Assembly (NCBI GenBank): GCA_037367405.1
Contig: JAZKJV010004140.1
Location: 62,001-126,000, forward strand
DNA length: 64,000 nt
Direction: 5' to 3'
DNA from: Ottelia alismoides
Taxonomy: Eukaryota; Streptophyta; Magnoliopsida; Alismatales; Hydrocharitaceae
Program-made: the position numbers and the translations under genes
The notes under the pieces: generated by a model
Told to the model about the DNA's origin: nothing
The model's input: only the letters and a program-made list of their open reading frames with translations
The model's database searches: none
In this document: in pieces, positions 21,812 to 33,890 of the stretch
How positions within the stretch are numbered: the first letter of the stretch is position 1
Layout of the letters: every line of letters begins with the position of its first letter

Positions 21812-23034
21812 CCCAGGCAGAAACTTGAGACCTTCCTAGCTAAGGCCAAGTTTTACCATTGGGAGGATCCCGCCCTTTATCATGAAGGAGGGGATAGCAT
21901 ATGGAGAAGGTGCATTCCTCAAGAAGAGCAACATAGCGTCCTCACCTATTGCCACAAGCTTGAGGCAGGAGGACAACATTCTGGGAGAAGGACAACACAG
22001 AAGGTGCTTCAATCTGGCCTTTCGTGGCCTACCCTCTTCAAGGATTCAGATGAATTCGTGAAGAGGTGTACTGACTGTCAAAAGATGGGTACTTGTAGAC
22101 AGAGAGACATGATGCCCATGCAGCCCATTCACTTTTGTGAGGTTTTTGATGCATGGGGGATTGATTTCATGGGCCCGTTTCCTAAGAGTCAGGGATTCAA
22201 ACACATTTTGCTCGCTGTTGATTATGTCAGCCGTTGGGTTGAGGCCATCCCCGCCCGAGCCGCAGATGCTAAAACTGTGTGCAGATTTTTGAGGAAAAAT
22301 ATCATTTCACGGTTCGGGGTACCTAGAGTTCTGATTTCAGACGAGGGGTCTCATTTCATCAATGATAAAGTCAGGGCCCTTGCAGACGAGTTCGGCATTG
22401 ACCATCGGGTTGCCACGCCATATCACCCTCAGACTAATGGTCTTGCCGAAGTATCGAATAGGGAGATCAAGACGATCTTGCAGAAGGTTGTCCGCCCAGA
22501 CCGAAAGGATTGGTCGCAGCTTTTGGACTCAGTCTTGTGGGCCTATCGGACCTCCTTCAAAAATCCATTAGGGACATCTCCCTTTCATCTCGTCTATGGC
22601 AAGCCGTGCCACTTGCCAGTGGAAATCAAGCACAAATCATTTTGGGCAGTCATTGAGCTACTGTTAGATCCTGAGAGTATAGGAGAACAGAGAAGAGCAG
22701 AGTTGGAAGCCCTGGAGGAGTTGAGAGATACAACCTTTTCTAGCAGCCTTACAAAGAGAGAGTAAAGACAAGGCATGATTCTCATATCAGCCATAAACAG
22801 TTTGAGCCAGATCAATACGTATGGTTGTTCGATTCCAGGCTGAAATTATTTCCAGGGAAATTACAGAGCAAGTGGAAAGGTCCTTATGTGGTCAGGAAGG
22901 TACATGACAATGGTAGTATTGACATATCCGAACCATCATCTTCCTCTACCTTCCGTGTCAACGGACAACGTCTGAAACTATATCTAGATCATGATCCGCC
23001 GACCGTTGACATTGCCCCCATTCTTCTGGTATGA
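21812..23034 (+). pseudogene. pol: Integrase pseudogene of B
   Basis: In frame with RT-RNase H after the TGA. HHCC (HKLEAGGQH, CTDC) and core motifs GIDFMG, LISDEG and AEVSNREIK are readable, so the three acidic core residues survive. About 4 bases are missing near 22749 relative to A (between SSSLT and KERV), which shifts the frame. The C-terminal domain then resumes as the segment 22825-23034 with FPGKLQSKWKGPYVV. Confidence 0.83.
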
Positions 23035-23222
23035 GATGTGTTCGTTGACTCCGAACATTTGCATCTCATACATGGTTATCCCTTTAATCTTCTGCTGTAA
23101 AGATCCATCTGTCTATATCATTCGTCCATCTGTTGATATCTTTTCATCTTTTCTTCTTTTCTTCTTTTCCTCTTCTATCTTCTGTATCTATCAGAAAGGT
23201 GTCACCCCTTGTAGACAGTTTT

Positions 23223-23260
23223 CTATACTTAGGATGTACTTTGTCCTAAGTATAGGGGGG
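23223..23260 (+). other. PPT-like hairpin 1 (B)
   Basis: Perfect 12-bp arms CTATACTTAGGA (23223-23234) and complement (23244-23255), then six G. Confidence 0.7.
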
Positions 23261-23316
23261 TGTGCACCCCTAGTTTTCTATTCTTTTCGATCCTCTCCAT
23301 TGTCTCCTCTTCTTGT

Positions 23317-23352
23317 CTATACTTAGGGATATCTTACCCTAAGTATAGGGGG
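23317..23352 (+). other. PPT-like hairpin 2 (B)
   Basis: Perfect 12-bp arms CTATACTTAGGG (23317-23328) and complement (23337-23348), then a five-G run. It corresponds to hairpin 2 of A. Confidence 0.7.
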
Positions 23353-23415
23353 AGACGATCTGAGCATGATCTGTTCATTCCCACCCTTGACCCTCCCTGC
23401 TTTGTGTACAGTCTG

Positions 23416-23452
23416 CTATACTTAGGATTATTTGATCCTAAGTATAGGGGGG
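23416..23452 (+). other. PPT-like hairpin 3 (B)
   Basis: Perfect 13-bp arms CTATACTTAGGAT (23416-23428) and complement (23435-23447), then six G. Confidence 0.7.
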
Positions 23453-23512
23453 ACGGTCAACTTTTCATTTGTTTATTCATTCATCTCTTATTCATTTATT
23501 CCTTAGGCTTTT

Positions 23513-23625
23513 CTATACTTAGTACGAGTTATGTCTTCTCTTTTCTCTCCGATCTATGAGGACATAGCTCAAGCTAAGTATAGTGGGGTCGTATATACTG
23601 AGTATATACTTTAGCCATAACTCGT
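23513..23625 (+). other. PPT-like structure 4 (B), wide loop
   Basis: CTATACTTAG (23513-23522) pairs with CTAAGTATAG (23574-23583), but the G-run is broken (TGGGG). The interleaved ACGAGTTATG (23524-23533) and CATAACTCGT (23616-23625) repeat matches A. Confidence 0.6.
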
Positions 23626-25548
23626 ACTTTCGTATTTTCTTAATAATATGGCTAATAATTCATTAAAAACCTTAATAAAAAGGTGTTTTATTCCTCAAAT
23701 GCTTTTTGTACTTACTGATGAATAAATCAGGTGAAAATATTTTTTGCAAAATGTTTGAAAAATAGTTTGAAAATCTCTTTGAAAAATCTTTTGAAAACTA
23801 TTTTGAAAACGTTTTGTTACATGTTTTCAACCTTTGTAAAAACATTTTGATTGTAAAATTATTTTCTTTGTGTGAAATAAAATGTTTGAAAAATGATTTG
23901 CAAATGGTTTGAAAAATGGTTGCAAAAATATTTTGAAAAATCTATACATACTGTTTGGAAGACCTTTGCAAAATGATTTTCAAATGTGTGTACATGTTTG
24001 TAAAAATTGTTTGTAAAAATTATTTTGGACTATAGTTTTCAAAAGCGTTTGAAAAACCTGTGTCAAATAAGTTTGAGGAATACATATATCACACCAAAAT
24101 TCCACTATATATACCTATAAAATTGACCACTTACCCTTGTAAATTCTTAAAATCCACTTCTTGTATATATAAGAAGCACTCCCGTGTACATATTTTCACC
24201 TAGCTTTGAGCCAAAATCTTTTTGTTTTCAAAACTCCCAAAAACATTTGCAAACTAAAATCCAAAAACATTTGAAAAATCTTTTTAAAAATCTAAAAAAC
24301 GCATATGCATCATCATCTTTTCAAAAACCCAGAAAAAGTTCAAAATTCTTGAAAATTGCATCACAAAATATTTTCTGCATTCTGCACATCATCTGCATAG
24401 CATTCGCATTTTTAGGATTGAGTTTGATAGCTAAACGAGTCTGAGTAAAATCCGAAGATTGGAGCTTGGTTGGACCTTAAATCTACCTAATTAACAGGAA
24501 CCTTATAGGAACTGGGATTGAGGTACTTCAGGTCTAGTTGACTTAATTCTTTGAGGATCACGAGACTTGGTTCAATGGATTCTTGACTGCCTAAGTAGAG
24601 TATTTCGGAGCACACGCATGACTCTTGTTGATAATGACCTAACTTGGACACTTGCACCTTTCACATGGATCAACTCAGTTGGAGTGGTGAGGGGGTTGGA
24701 TTTGCCGGTATGAGATGCACACAGGTGGAAACATTTGTCCTCCTCTAGGGAGGGAAGTGCGCCCCAACCCGTCCAGTAATGATGAGTTTCGAGGATAGGA
24801 GATCGTAGGTTGCGATAAAGCTTCAAAAGAGGGATAGTCTACTGGCTCAAGAGGAAAAACTCCCTATGTAAATGCTGTTGTATATAGTATTAAAAAATGC
24901 AAAAGCAAAATCTCCAGAAAAGTGGACAGGCCTGTACAAAAATAAAAATGCCTGCCGGAGTGTACATATGTTGTAAAGTCAATAAGCAAGTTTGAGCTTC
25001 AAAGTCAAATCATGTGAGCCTGCAGCTGGATGACTTGACTACACTGGTCTTGCATCCTAGGATAGGTAGCTACACTGGCTACCGTCCATTCTTCTCTTCA
25101 CCCCCCTCTTAGGCCGGTTGCCACTTGAACTTAGAAGGGAATACCCTACTCCTTGAGGGATGAGTTGTTGGATTGGGGAATCATTGGGTTGTCATATTGG
25201 AGAAGTCAGTCTCTTTGTCATTTCAGTTGGGGAGAACCACTATCACTTACACTGTACGAGTCAGATTCATAGTCGTAAGGGTTTGCGTATGAGTTGAAGT
25301 ATTTCTGACCTGGCTATTGAGGAGACTTGAGCAGAGTCATGGGATTCTCAGGGACTGTTGGATTTCAAATCCGGTTCTCATTAAGGTTCCGCCCGCACTA
25401 AAATTTCAAAGGTCCGACTTAAGCTCCAAACTTTGATTTTGTGAAGACAAGTTTGATAATTAAATTTAATCCAAGTTCTTCTTTTTCTTTTCTTTCTTTA
25501 TTTTTTTGCACTTATTGCATAAGTGTTTTCTAGGGACTAGCAAAGGTA

Positions 25549-25561
25549 AAGTATAGGGGGA
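25549..25561 (+). other. Polypurine tract of B
   Basis: AAGTATAGGGGGA directly before the LTR start TGATGAAG. Confidence 0.83.
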
Positions 25562-28500
25562 TGATGAAGCCACATTTCATCATCTTTATTCTATCATTTT
25601 GGCATCAAAAACCCTAGCAAATGCGTGTAAATAGCATTAAATCCATCATCTTAGCATTCATGCATGTGCATCCAAATAGTGTATAAAATACTGTAATTAA
25701 AGCCAAAATTATTGAATAAATAAAAGAAAAGAAAAAGAATAAAATATTGTAAATATTTTATGACCCGGAAACCCCGAGATCTAGACATCTTGATGAATAG
25801 GTCGACAAGGAATAAAGTAGGGGGAGATAAGGGCTAAATACAATACATAATTCCTTCATTATTTATTCATTTTGGGACCTATTTATGGTTCCACTTTTTA
25901 TACATCAAATAAAGAAATGTTGTACATGAAAGTTGCAGTTAATTAAATAAATAAAAATACAAAATTGATTTCACTGAAAAATAATGCACAAATAAAAGTT
26001 ATGGTCTGAATAAGATTCCAAAACTCCAACTTCCCAGGCTCGTATCTTGCAAATAAAAACTCAAAATGTACCAAACTCACCTTTAATTGTATATAGCATA
26101 AAATAATCTATTTAATGGAGGGGGTTTCGTATTTGTCGGAGTTACGGTTTGAAAGTTGAGTTTTGGACCCTTGTAGTATATTTGTACAGATTAAAATATT
26201 CAATTTATTATTTATTCATTATTTTTGTAATTTCATATTTTTATAATTTTTTAAATATTATTTATAATATATATGTACATTAAAATCAGAATAAAAATAC
26301 AAAAGAAACATAAATAAAAATACATAGAATACATAGGTATAATACCTATACTTATACATGTACAAATCATACTTGTATTTTATTAATATACAAAACACAT
26401 CAGAAAAATAAAACAAAAATATATTTGTGTGTATAAAAGTATTCCAGGATTTTATAAAATACTAAATAAAAATAATAAAATTAAATACACAAAATAAAAA
26501 TAAAAGAATAAAATATATAGATATTATACCTATAAAGGAAATAAAAGTAAATTTGTAAAAATATACCTCATAAAAATAATTAAAAATAAGAATAAAATAC
26601 CTTATAAATAATAAACATTTTTATTAAATAACCTAATCTTAAATAATTCATTTACTATTTTTAAATCATTTTCCAAATCTTTTTCCAGGGATTTTTCCTG
26701 ATTGGTCCACGTGGACCAATCAGGAGACAACCCCAGTTGACCCCGGTCAACTGGTCGTCCTCCCTCTGAGCTCCTTGTCAGACCTAGTTTTTGTCCGATT
26801 AGGCGGATTTTTCTAGGTCAAATCTTGCACCCTTTTGCGTTGCGACCAGAAGCACTTTTGCTCCTCGATCCTTGCTCTTTCACGCCCTAGGCTTTCCTAG
26901 GGCCGAGGAGCGGCGATTCAAGCCACCCGCTTCGATCTTTGGACCACCTCAGTCATCGGGTCAAACGACATATATGTGACCCCTGACTTTCAATTTGAAT
27001 GTGAGTCCCTTCGGTCCACCCCTCCTCGCTCCTTTCGTGCTCCACGCAAACTTGGAGGTGACAGCTCCAGCTTCGTGCCATCAGCCAAGGCGAAGGAGGT
27101 CGGAGGCGTCTCCATTACCTCTTGCAAAGCCCTCCGTCGAGGTACCCTCCCTCTGGTCATTGACCGTTGAGGCAGCCACTTTCCCCTCTCATTTTTAGTG
27201 CATTTCATTTGCCTTAGTCTTAGGAGTAAAAGCCCTCAAGAAATTCTCGATTCCATCCATCCAATCTCCCAATTTGATCACATCGCCGGAGCGCACCTCC
27301 GGCTGAGATCCCCACCGTCGTTTCGCGCCACATTCTTGCCACCGCGGGACCCAGGAACTTTGCCCTGGGTCCTCTCACGTTGTGTTGCAGGTGTTTGGAC
27401 TTTATCGCACACATGGGGGCCATTTTGGCCTTCGCCGGAGCCGCTCGAGCCCTCCCAGCTCCGCCAAACTCTCCAGTGAACCTCGGCCACCGCCGAGGCT
27501 TTTTGGGCCCACCAGCATTTAGAGGACACCGCTAGGAGGCAGTTCCATTTTGACGTCCAGAAGCCACCGGAGCTAGGAGATCAGCCACGGGGAAGTTCGC
27601 CTCGCCGGCGTTCTTCCCCGTTCTTCTTCCACGCTTCGCAACTGTTGGATCGAGTCACGCCTCCAGAAGCTACAACCACCGTTCGATCCGATCACGCTCC
27701 AGCCGTCCGATCGTCATCATCAAGTCTAATCTCCACCGTCGGAGGCCGAAGCGGCATCGTGTATCGAGGGCGCGCCACGCGTCAAGTGAACGGTCCACAG
27801 CCGTTCGATCAGCTCCGAAGGGGTATTTTGCATAGCCACCCCTTCCCTTTTTGTAATTTTATTTTAGTCCAGAAACTTTCATTTACCATTCAAAGTATTT
27901 CGTAGTATTTACAAATAGGGCCTTGAATTTTTACTAATTGCAAAGAGGTCCAGGCCACGTCACCTCACGTGACCAGTTCACGTGAGGCGCGTGTATTTTT
28001 CACGGACCCCCTTCTGGGTTTGTTTATTTCATCAAGGTCTATTAAATATTGTATTAAGTGTTAAATTTTAGGGACCTTTGCATGTAAGCCCTCGGGCATT
28101 TTGGAAATTACAGTTGAGTCATTCCCAGGCGCGTGCAAGTCACGCGCCCTGGTGGACATTTTGCACTTGTACCCGTACGGGTTTAGATATTTGTGATTGG
28201 TCCATAAAATCGAATATTCAGAGTTATATTTTGTGGGAAAATTGCATGTATGCTCCTGGATGTTTTGATATTTGCACTTATACCCCTACCAGGCTTAGTT
28301 ATTTTTGTGTGCTGGTCTTATTTATTTGCAGCATCATTTTAATTCGAAAAATTCCCAAAAATTTAACTTAAGCTCCTGTTGACTTTCACTTTAATGCCAT
28401 ATTTTTGCATTGCATTTTTATTGCATTTTCACATTTATTAAAAATAGAAAACATGCATTTTTCATACTGTTTGCACTAGAAAATCCATAAAAATTATAAA

Positions 28501-29365
28501 AAACATTTTGAGAAATTCCAAAAAAATTATATTTGGTGTGTTTTATCATCTATTAGTGTAAATCCAAAAATCACTAAAAATTTCAAAAGAAAAACCTTAA
28601 AAATTCTAAAACCTCTAAAATCTTCAAAAAAAATCTAAAAAATCCTAGAAAAATCAGAAAAATGTAAACTCAGTTGATGTGTCTTCCTTATTTTATTGTC
28701 TATATTTTAAAATTAATTTGAGGAATTTTGGGTACTGTTTAGTATTTTTTACCCTCATTTTGATTTCGGCCAGCAACCTAGTCCACTATTTCCCCTTATT
28801 TTGATATTTAAAAATACCAAACAAATTCTGAAAAATACCCAAAAATCACAAAAACTGTAAAAAATTATGAAAAGCCCAAAAAGATTTTATTTCCTGATTT
28901 TTGACTATTTTTATAAATACATTATCCTCTTTTTCAGTATATTGTATATATATGCCTATATTAAAAATATGTACATATAAAATATAAAAAGAAAATACAA
29001 AATCAGTAAAAAGAAAACCAAAATACAAAATTATAAAATCAAAAAATCAAATAAAAAAAATTTAAAATTAAAAACCCACAAAAACATTTGCCTTGCATAT
29101 TGTAGACAATCACATCACATTCACGCACACACACTCGTTGATCTATCCTACCTTGCTCCATGTGTTCGAACTCTCTACGTACTTGCTCCTATACATCATT
29201 TATGTAGAGTTAAAAATAAATTTTAACTCCACTTTCTGCTTGTCAGTGTTTGATTGATTGATTGTGGGTTAATTGTTGATTTTAGTTGGATTTCCGAGTG
29301 GTCGACACTTCGACTGAGTTCCCGCTTTGTGTGGAACTTAAGACCGCAGAAATTCGGCTAAATCA
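25562..29365 (+). repeat. 3' LTR of element B (about 3804 bp)
   Basis: Starts TGATGAA after the polypurine tract. The first 21 bp contain the inverted repeat TGATGAA and TTCATCA. The end at 29365 (AATCA) was placed by aligning the last 60 bp with the end of the E LTR, so it is less certain than the start. Zoned like A: AT-rich 25600-26680, GC-rich 26690-27830, AT-rich after. The piece 27580-28985 is duplicated at 14140-15525. A TTCGAACTC box lies at about 29165. Confidence 0.85.
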
Positions 29366-29370
29366 AGTGA

Positions 29371-31240
29371 CACAGAGATCGGTATAGGGGTACAGGGCAT
29401 CGGGTCGTTGGCGAATTGTGGTAGAGGGTGGAGTGGCAATGTTGCTCTAGAAGAAGGCCAATGAGAAGGGGAGGTTGAGTTGGTCGGTTGTGTTGGAGGG
29501 CGAGGTGAAGAGTCATGGGTGGATGGCTGCGTTAGTGAGCGGAGTTCTAGTGTGGAGATGGTGGAGCAACACCGATCGACATGCGAGGAAGAGTGAAGGG
29601 TGTCGGGCAAGGGAGGCTGCGGTTCGAGGTGGAAGGATGGAGGTGAGACATCAAGGGTGGTGAGTGGGATCAATCGGCAGAGCTGAAGATGACCAATGAG
29701 ACAAGGGTAAAGGGGATGGCAGCCAGAGAAGGCTGAGGTGGCAGTGGAGGAGAGGAAACATGGAGAGGAAGCAAAAGAATAGAAATAAAAGAGGATAGGA
29801 ATAAGAAGAAGGAATAATTTTACCTAAGAGAGGTGGGAGGTCGGAGGAGCTTCTACATTTATCGCTCAACTCCTTGGCGTAGCGGAGCTCGGTTGAGGTA
29901 GAGATGTAACATCTACATGAGGTACGACCTCATGGATCTCACCAGGGGTTTCCTCGATGGCCTTCTATCTGCTGTCACCACACTCGGCCTAAAGCTCGAG
30001 GTTTTTCCCCTCAGATGGTGGATGAAGATCATGACGGTGGCGATGCTTGGTCTCTATAGGAGGAGGTAGGTGGCGATTATGCAAATACGAGAAGTGTGGG
30101 GGAGGATGAACGACTGTGGGCGTAACAACCGGTGGGTAGAGCGGAGCATGCAATAGAGGTGGGTAATGGCATGAGGAAGCTGTGGGGGAGGCACGTGTGC
30201 CACATGTGCTTGGGAGAGAAAGAGGATAGAGGAAAGAAAGAAAGAAATAAAAAGGAAAAAATAAAATAAAAATTAAATAAAATTAAATAAATAAAATAAA
30301 CAAAAATGAATAAAAGAGGGGAGACACATGGCAACTGCTAGAGCGGTCACGTGTCACTGCCAAAAAATAAAAAATATAATTAAAATAAAATTTCATAAAA
30401 ATAACAAACATGGTCAAATGAAAAATTGTTCTTCATGAAAGTTTTTCATCTCGATGAGATCGATAACTTGTTTGAAGACCAAAACAAAAAGAGATCATAT
30501 GTACAAAAAGTATTTTTGGTGGTACTCTAAATATAATAAAATATCATATTTCATATTTTACTATTTTTTTATAATTTTAAAATACGGTAAAAATAAGGAT
30601 AAAGTTAGATAAAATATAAAATAAAGAAATACATATTAATTTTTTTTGTATTTTTAATAATTAAAAAGGTGAAATGAAATCTATAAAAATAAAGTATATA
30701 TAAACTATATAGTATACAATTAGGTCCCAGAATCAACATTTTAGAAACAAGCTCCGATTTTAATGAAATTATTTTCATTGGATAGATGATTTTATAACTT
30801 GAAAATTAAAAGTGATCTTGGTGAATTCGGAGCTCTTATAGAGCAGAAATTCAGCCGAGAGGTTGGACTTTACGACTTTTTTGGTTCAAGATCTAAGAGT
30901 ATTTATTCAAGGTGGGAATCATTTTATATTTTTGTGTTTTTGTACATATTTATATACAAGTTAGAGAATGAATTAAGTCAAAAGGAGTTGGTCTAAATTT
31001 ATTAAAAATAAAAAAGTTTGGTTGTTTGCAGGGAAATATTTACAAACACTTTATTTTTTTGTAGTTTTTGTTTTGAATTATTTTTTTAGACTTAGTTACA
31101 AGATAAATATACATTATTAGTCCACTTTTATTTAGAGTTGTATTTTGTTAATTTATTGAATTTAGGGACTTCTATTTGATGTTTTGATCAGGGATCAAGC
31201 TAAGATCAATATATTAAGATGATGAATAACAGATTCATCG
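29371..31240 (-). repeat. LTR of element F, inverted, truncated by B
   Basis: Read on the minus strand, the polypurine tract at 31253-31241 is followed by GATGAAT and ATTCATC arms like the LTR starts of A, B and E. Further in (about 30790-30700 read backwards) it matches E near 34460-34555, including a GGAGCT block and the GGGACCTAATTGTA tail. A GC-rich zone (30340-29370) fits the promoter block of the relatives. It stops abruptly at the end of B, about halfway along a typical 3.8 kb LTR, so B inserted here. The expected terminal T of the LTR has become C (G at 31240 on the plus strand). Confidence 0.75.
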
Positions 31241-31253
31241 CCCCCTATACTTG
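31241..31253 (-). other. Polypurine tract of F
   Basis: The reverse complement reads CAAGTATAGGGGG, the same motif as in A and B, preceded on that strand by a GACTATGAAAGTT block similar to GACTAGCAAAAGTT of A. Confidence 0.78.
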
Positions 31254-31733
31254 AACTTTCATAGTCTTCTAGGAAATAAGGAACGAATAAGTTGGATTAA
31301 TCCCTGACTGTGCATATGAATGTACAAGACTTGATTCGTTGAAGAACTCTTGATTTTAGTGACCCTCAAATTCTATGTTGAACCAAGCTCTAATAAGAAG
31401 GTATCCAACTTCCCTAATCATGAGACTCTCTCTGTATACATATATAATAAGGATATGACATTGAGTATGGATTGTAGTTACAAGAGTAGAGCCAAAGTGT
31501 AACCCAAGTTCCAATCCAAGAGACTCTCCTAAGAACCCAATCCTCGGCACTAGGGAATAAATCGTTTCTTACATCCAATTCACCATCTCCTTAGTTGTCT
31601 GTCTTAAAAGTTAATATGGAAGGCCAGTTGATGGTGGGCATATGATGATGTCTTTCCTTCTCTCACTCTCATTGGGAGAAGGATCCTCTCAAGTGCCTTA
31701 TTAACTCAACACATGTAAATTTTTGGTGTTGAT
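31254..31733 (-). other. 3' noncoding remnant of F
   Basis: Minus-strand sequence weakly collinear with the last 400 bp before the polypurine tract in A and B. No ORF. Interrupted at 31734 by the copia LTR G1. The rest of F must lie right of the window unless deleted. Confidence 0.55.
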
Positions 31734-33890
31734 TGTTAGACATGCGAGCCCACGGTGAGCCATTATGCAATAAATGTTATTGAAAATATCATTCCCTGAA
31801 CTGAAATGAAGATTGACTAAATTGCATAATAGGTCCCTTAGTACAATTAGGGTTATGTACCATGTCTATCTTAATGGTCATACAACTGTTAATTCAATTA
31901 TTGAATCATAGAGGCTGATGCTTGGGTGAATATATAAAGAGTTAGATTGAGGACTCATCAAGCACCGTCAAATGATTATTAAGAGAGGACCTCCAGCCCA
32001 AGAAGGAGATGTCAATCCTTTCTCTAAAGGCTGATATCTGACCGACCTCTTGATGTAGGTCCTCTTCATAGGAATAGAGATTCAGAGGTGTCAGATTAAT
32101 TAGGTCAAAGTGATGACTTAACGAGATCGAGATACCGAAGACCCATGTCATATGTTGTCATGATATAGGCATACATCCTCTGACCGAAGACAGATGTATT
32201 ACTATATGTTTGAGTATATACATTTGGAAGACCAATAGGTTGATGATTAAACCAAGGTCTATACACTGACACACTAGTGTGCATGCAGGGGCATATGAAT
32301 AATACAATCTCTCAAAGGGACCATACATGTTCATTATTGAATCAGAAGGCTTGAGCTCACTCATGAGATATTGGGATGAATCAAATTCCGTTTACAGTCA
32401 TCTCACTTTAGATGCTTGAATGAATTTGTAAGTTTGATATATACTTTGGAAAGTTTATGATCAACACCCATGTATGATATATGATTTTGGAAAGTATATG
32501 ATCGATATTGACTCTCAATTATCGAATGAGAAACTTAATGATAAAAACCCTGAAGGAGGCAATTTAAATAGACCTAAAACTTTGGGTTTGTTCTTGGTCT
32601 TTCAGTATGCAGGATTTACATGTATTAGGAATACCTGAGGTGATGTGATCATAAACTATTGTATAACCATGATGCTTCCATTCATAGGGAGTGATGAAAC
32701 GAGTCTGGATTTGAGTGACTCCTCTCAATAGAGAAGTGATCTGATCTTGGTCCAAGTGTTGGACATTGATCTGAATGTGATTCTGATGCAATAAGAAGAT
32801 GAGATTTGCAGTCTTGATTTAATTAAACATCTATGGGAGGTCCGCAAGATCTGGATTTGAGATGTGATCTCAATATCCAAGTCGCTATACAGGGAACAAT
32901 ACACTTGCATTGTTCTTATCTCCAAGTATCCACGAAGAAAGTGCATTATCCTTGAAAGACTTCATGGATAATTTCATTGTTGATATTATATATCCGAGCA
33001 TTGAGAAAAGGATAATTAGATATGGTTTAATTATATTAAATAATATGAATTAGATTTATATTATAAGGAGAGTTATCTAAGATAACTATTTGTGATTTAA
33101 TCATCCAAGATGTGAATAATGTGAATGCGATTCATATTATATGAGCACATGAGAATGGAGATCCAAGATGATTAAATGTGATTTAATTATCATGCATATG
33201 AGTAATGTAGATAACACTATCCAATTATTCATATATATTATAAATATGATTTATAATATATCAGAAAGAGCCTATTGTGATTTATATTTGTTAATTAATT
33301 TTTGATGTGGATTGGATTCACATTGGATGATTAATTGAAAGAATATTTTACATTTTATTTTGGGATGTGAATACGATTTACATTTTTCCAATCTCATGAT
33401 TGCAATGTTCACAAGATAATTATGAATTATTTTTGTGAGATAATTTACAACAAATGTTGTTGTAAATCTTGGAGATATCATGAGATATTGAGATCTCATA
33501 AGATAATGAGATCTCATGAAATGATTGAGTGGCCGTCCCCCCTTTTTAGGTGATATGGCCAATCTTATCATTATCTCCAAGACTGACTAATTGATTTAAT
33601 CTGGAATTAATTAATATTGATTTATCAATATATTTTAATCGAAATTACATTAATTATTTTTATGTTTTTTACAACAAGATCATGATCATTGAAATAAACA
33701 GAATCAATCCCATCCATTGATTTTGTGTTGTCTATGGATTGAGATCCACAGATCCAAAAATACTATATTAGAAGAGGCACCCCTTTCTCTTCAAGTTTCA
33801 TCATTAACAATTTCTCTCTCTCTCTCTCTCATTCTCTATATGCCAAGTCTCCCTCTACTACACATGTGATTCCAGACTCAAATCCCTCAT
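31734..33890 (+). repeat. Copia LTR G1, cut by element E
   Basis: Starts TGTTAGACATGCGAGCCCAC and is collinear with 41597-43640 of G2 (for example ACCGTCAAATGATTATTAAGAG at 31964 and 41826), by eye about 80%. It stops at 33890 where the E LTR begins; the last ~400 bp of a full LTR are absent. A degraded TATA (ACTATATTAGAAG) lies at about 33760 and a CT microsatellite at about 33815-33836. No coding potential. Confidence 0.82.

Larger units (their letters stand above)
23035..25548 (+). other. 3' noncoding region of B, with hairpin array
   Basis: Collinear with A 8465-10539. The part 23223-23625 holds four PPT-like inverted repeats (listed). Then comes an AT-rich TTTGAAAA-rich stretch (about 23700-24400) and a more conserved part from 24440. 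Small ORFs such as 23260-23559 overlap the hairpins and are not conserved, so I do not call genes. Confidence 0.72.
14140..29365 (+). mobile_element. Element B: decayed Athila-type retrotransposon hosting A
   Basis: Contains a 5' LTR remnant, leader, broken gag-pol, 3' noncoding region, polypurine tract and full 3' LTR. It is a relative of A, with the same protein architecture and the same hairpin array after pol. The first about 2.0 kb of its 5' LTR must lie to the left of A, outside the window, because 14140 joins the LTR at the position of 27580. The PBS and LTR end are missing from the 5' side through a deletion near 15525. Possible target duplication after the 3' LTR: AGTGA (29366-29370). 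Confidence 0.9.

Noticed and set aside
29475..29663. GC-rich block 29371-30340 as a host gene exon
   Set aside because: ORFs are short and lack domains; position and zoning fit the promoter block of the inverted F LTR.
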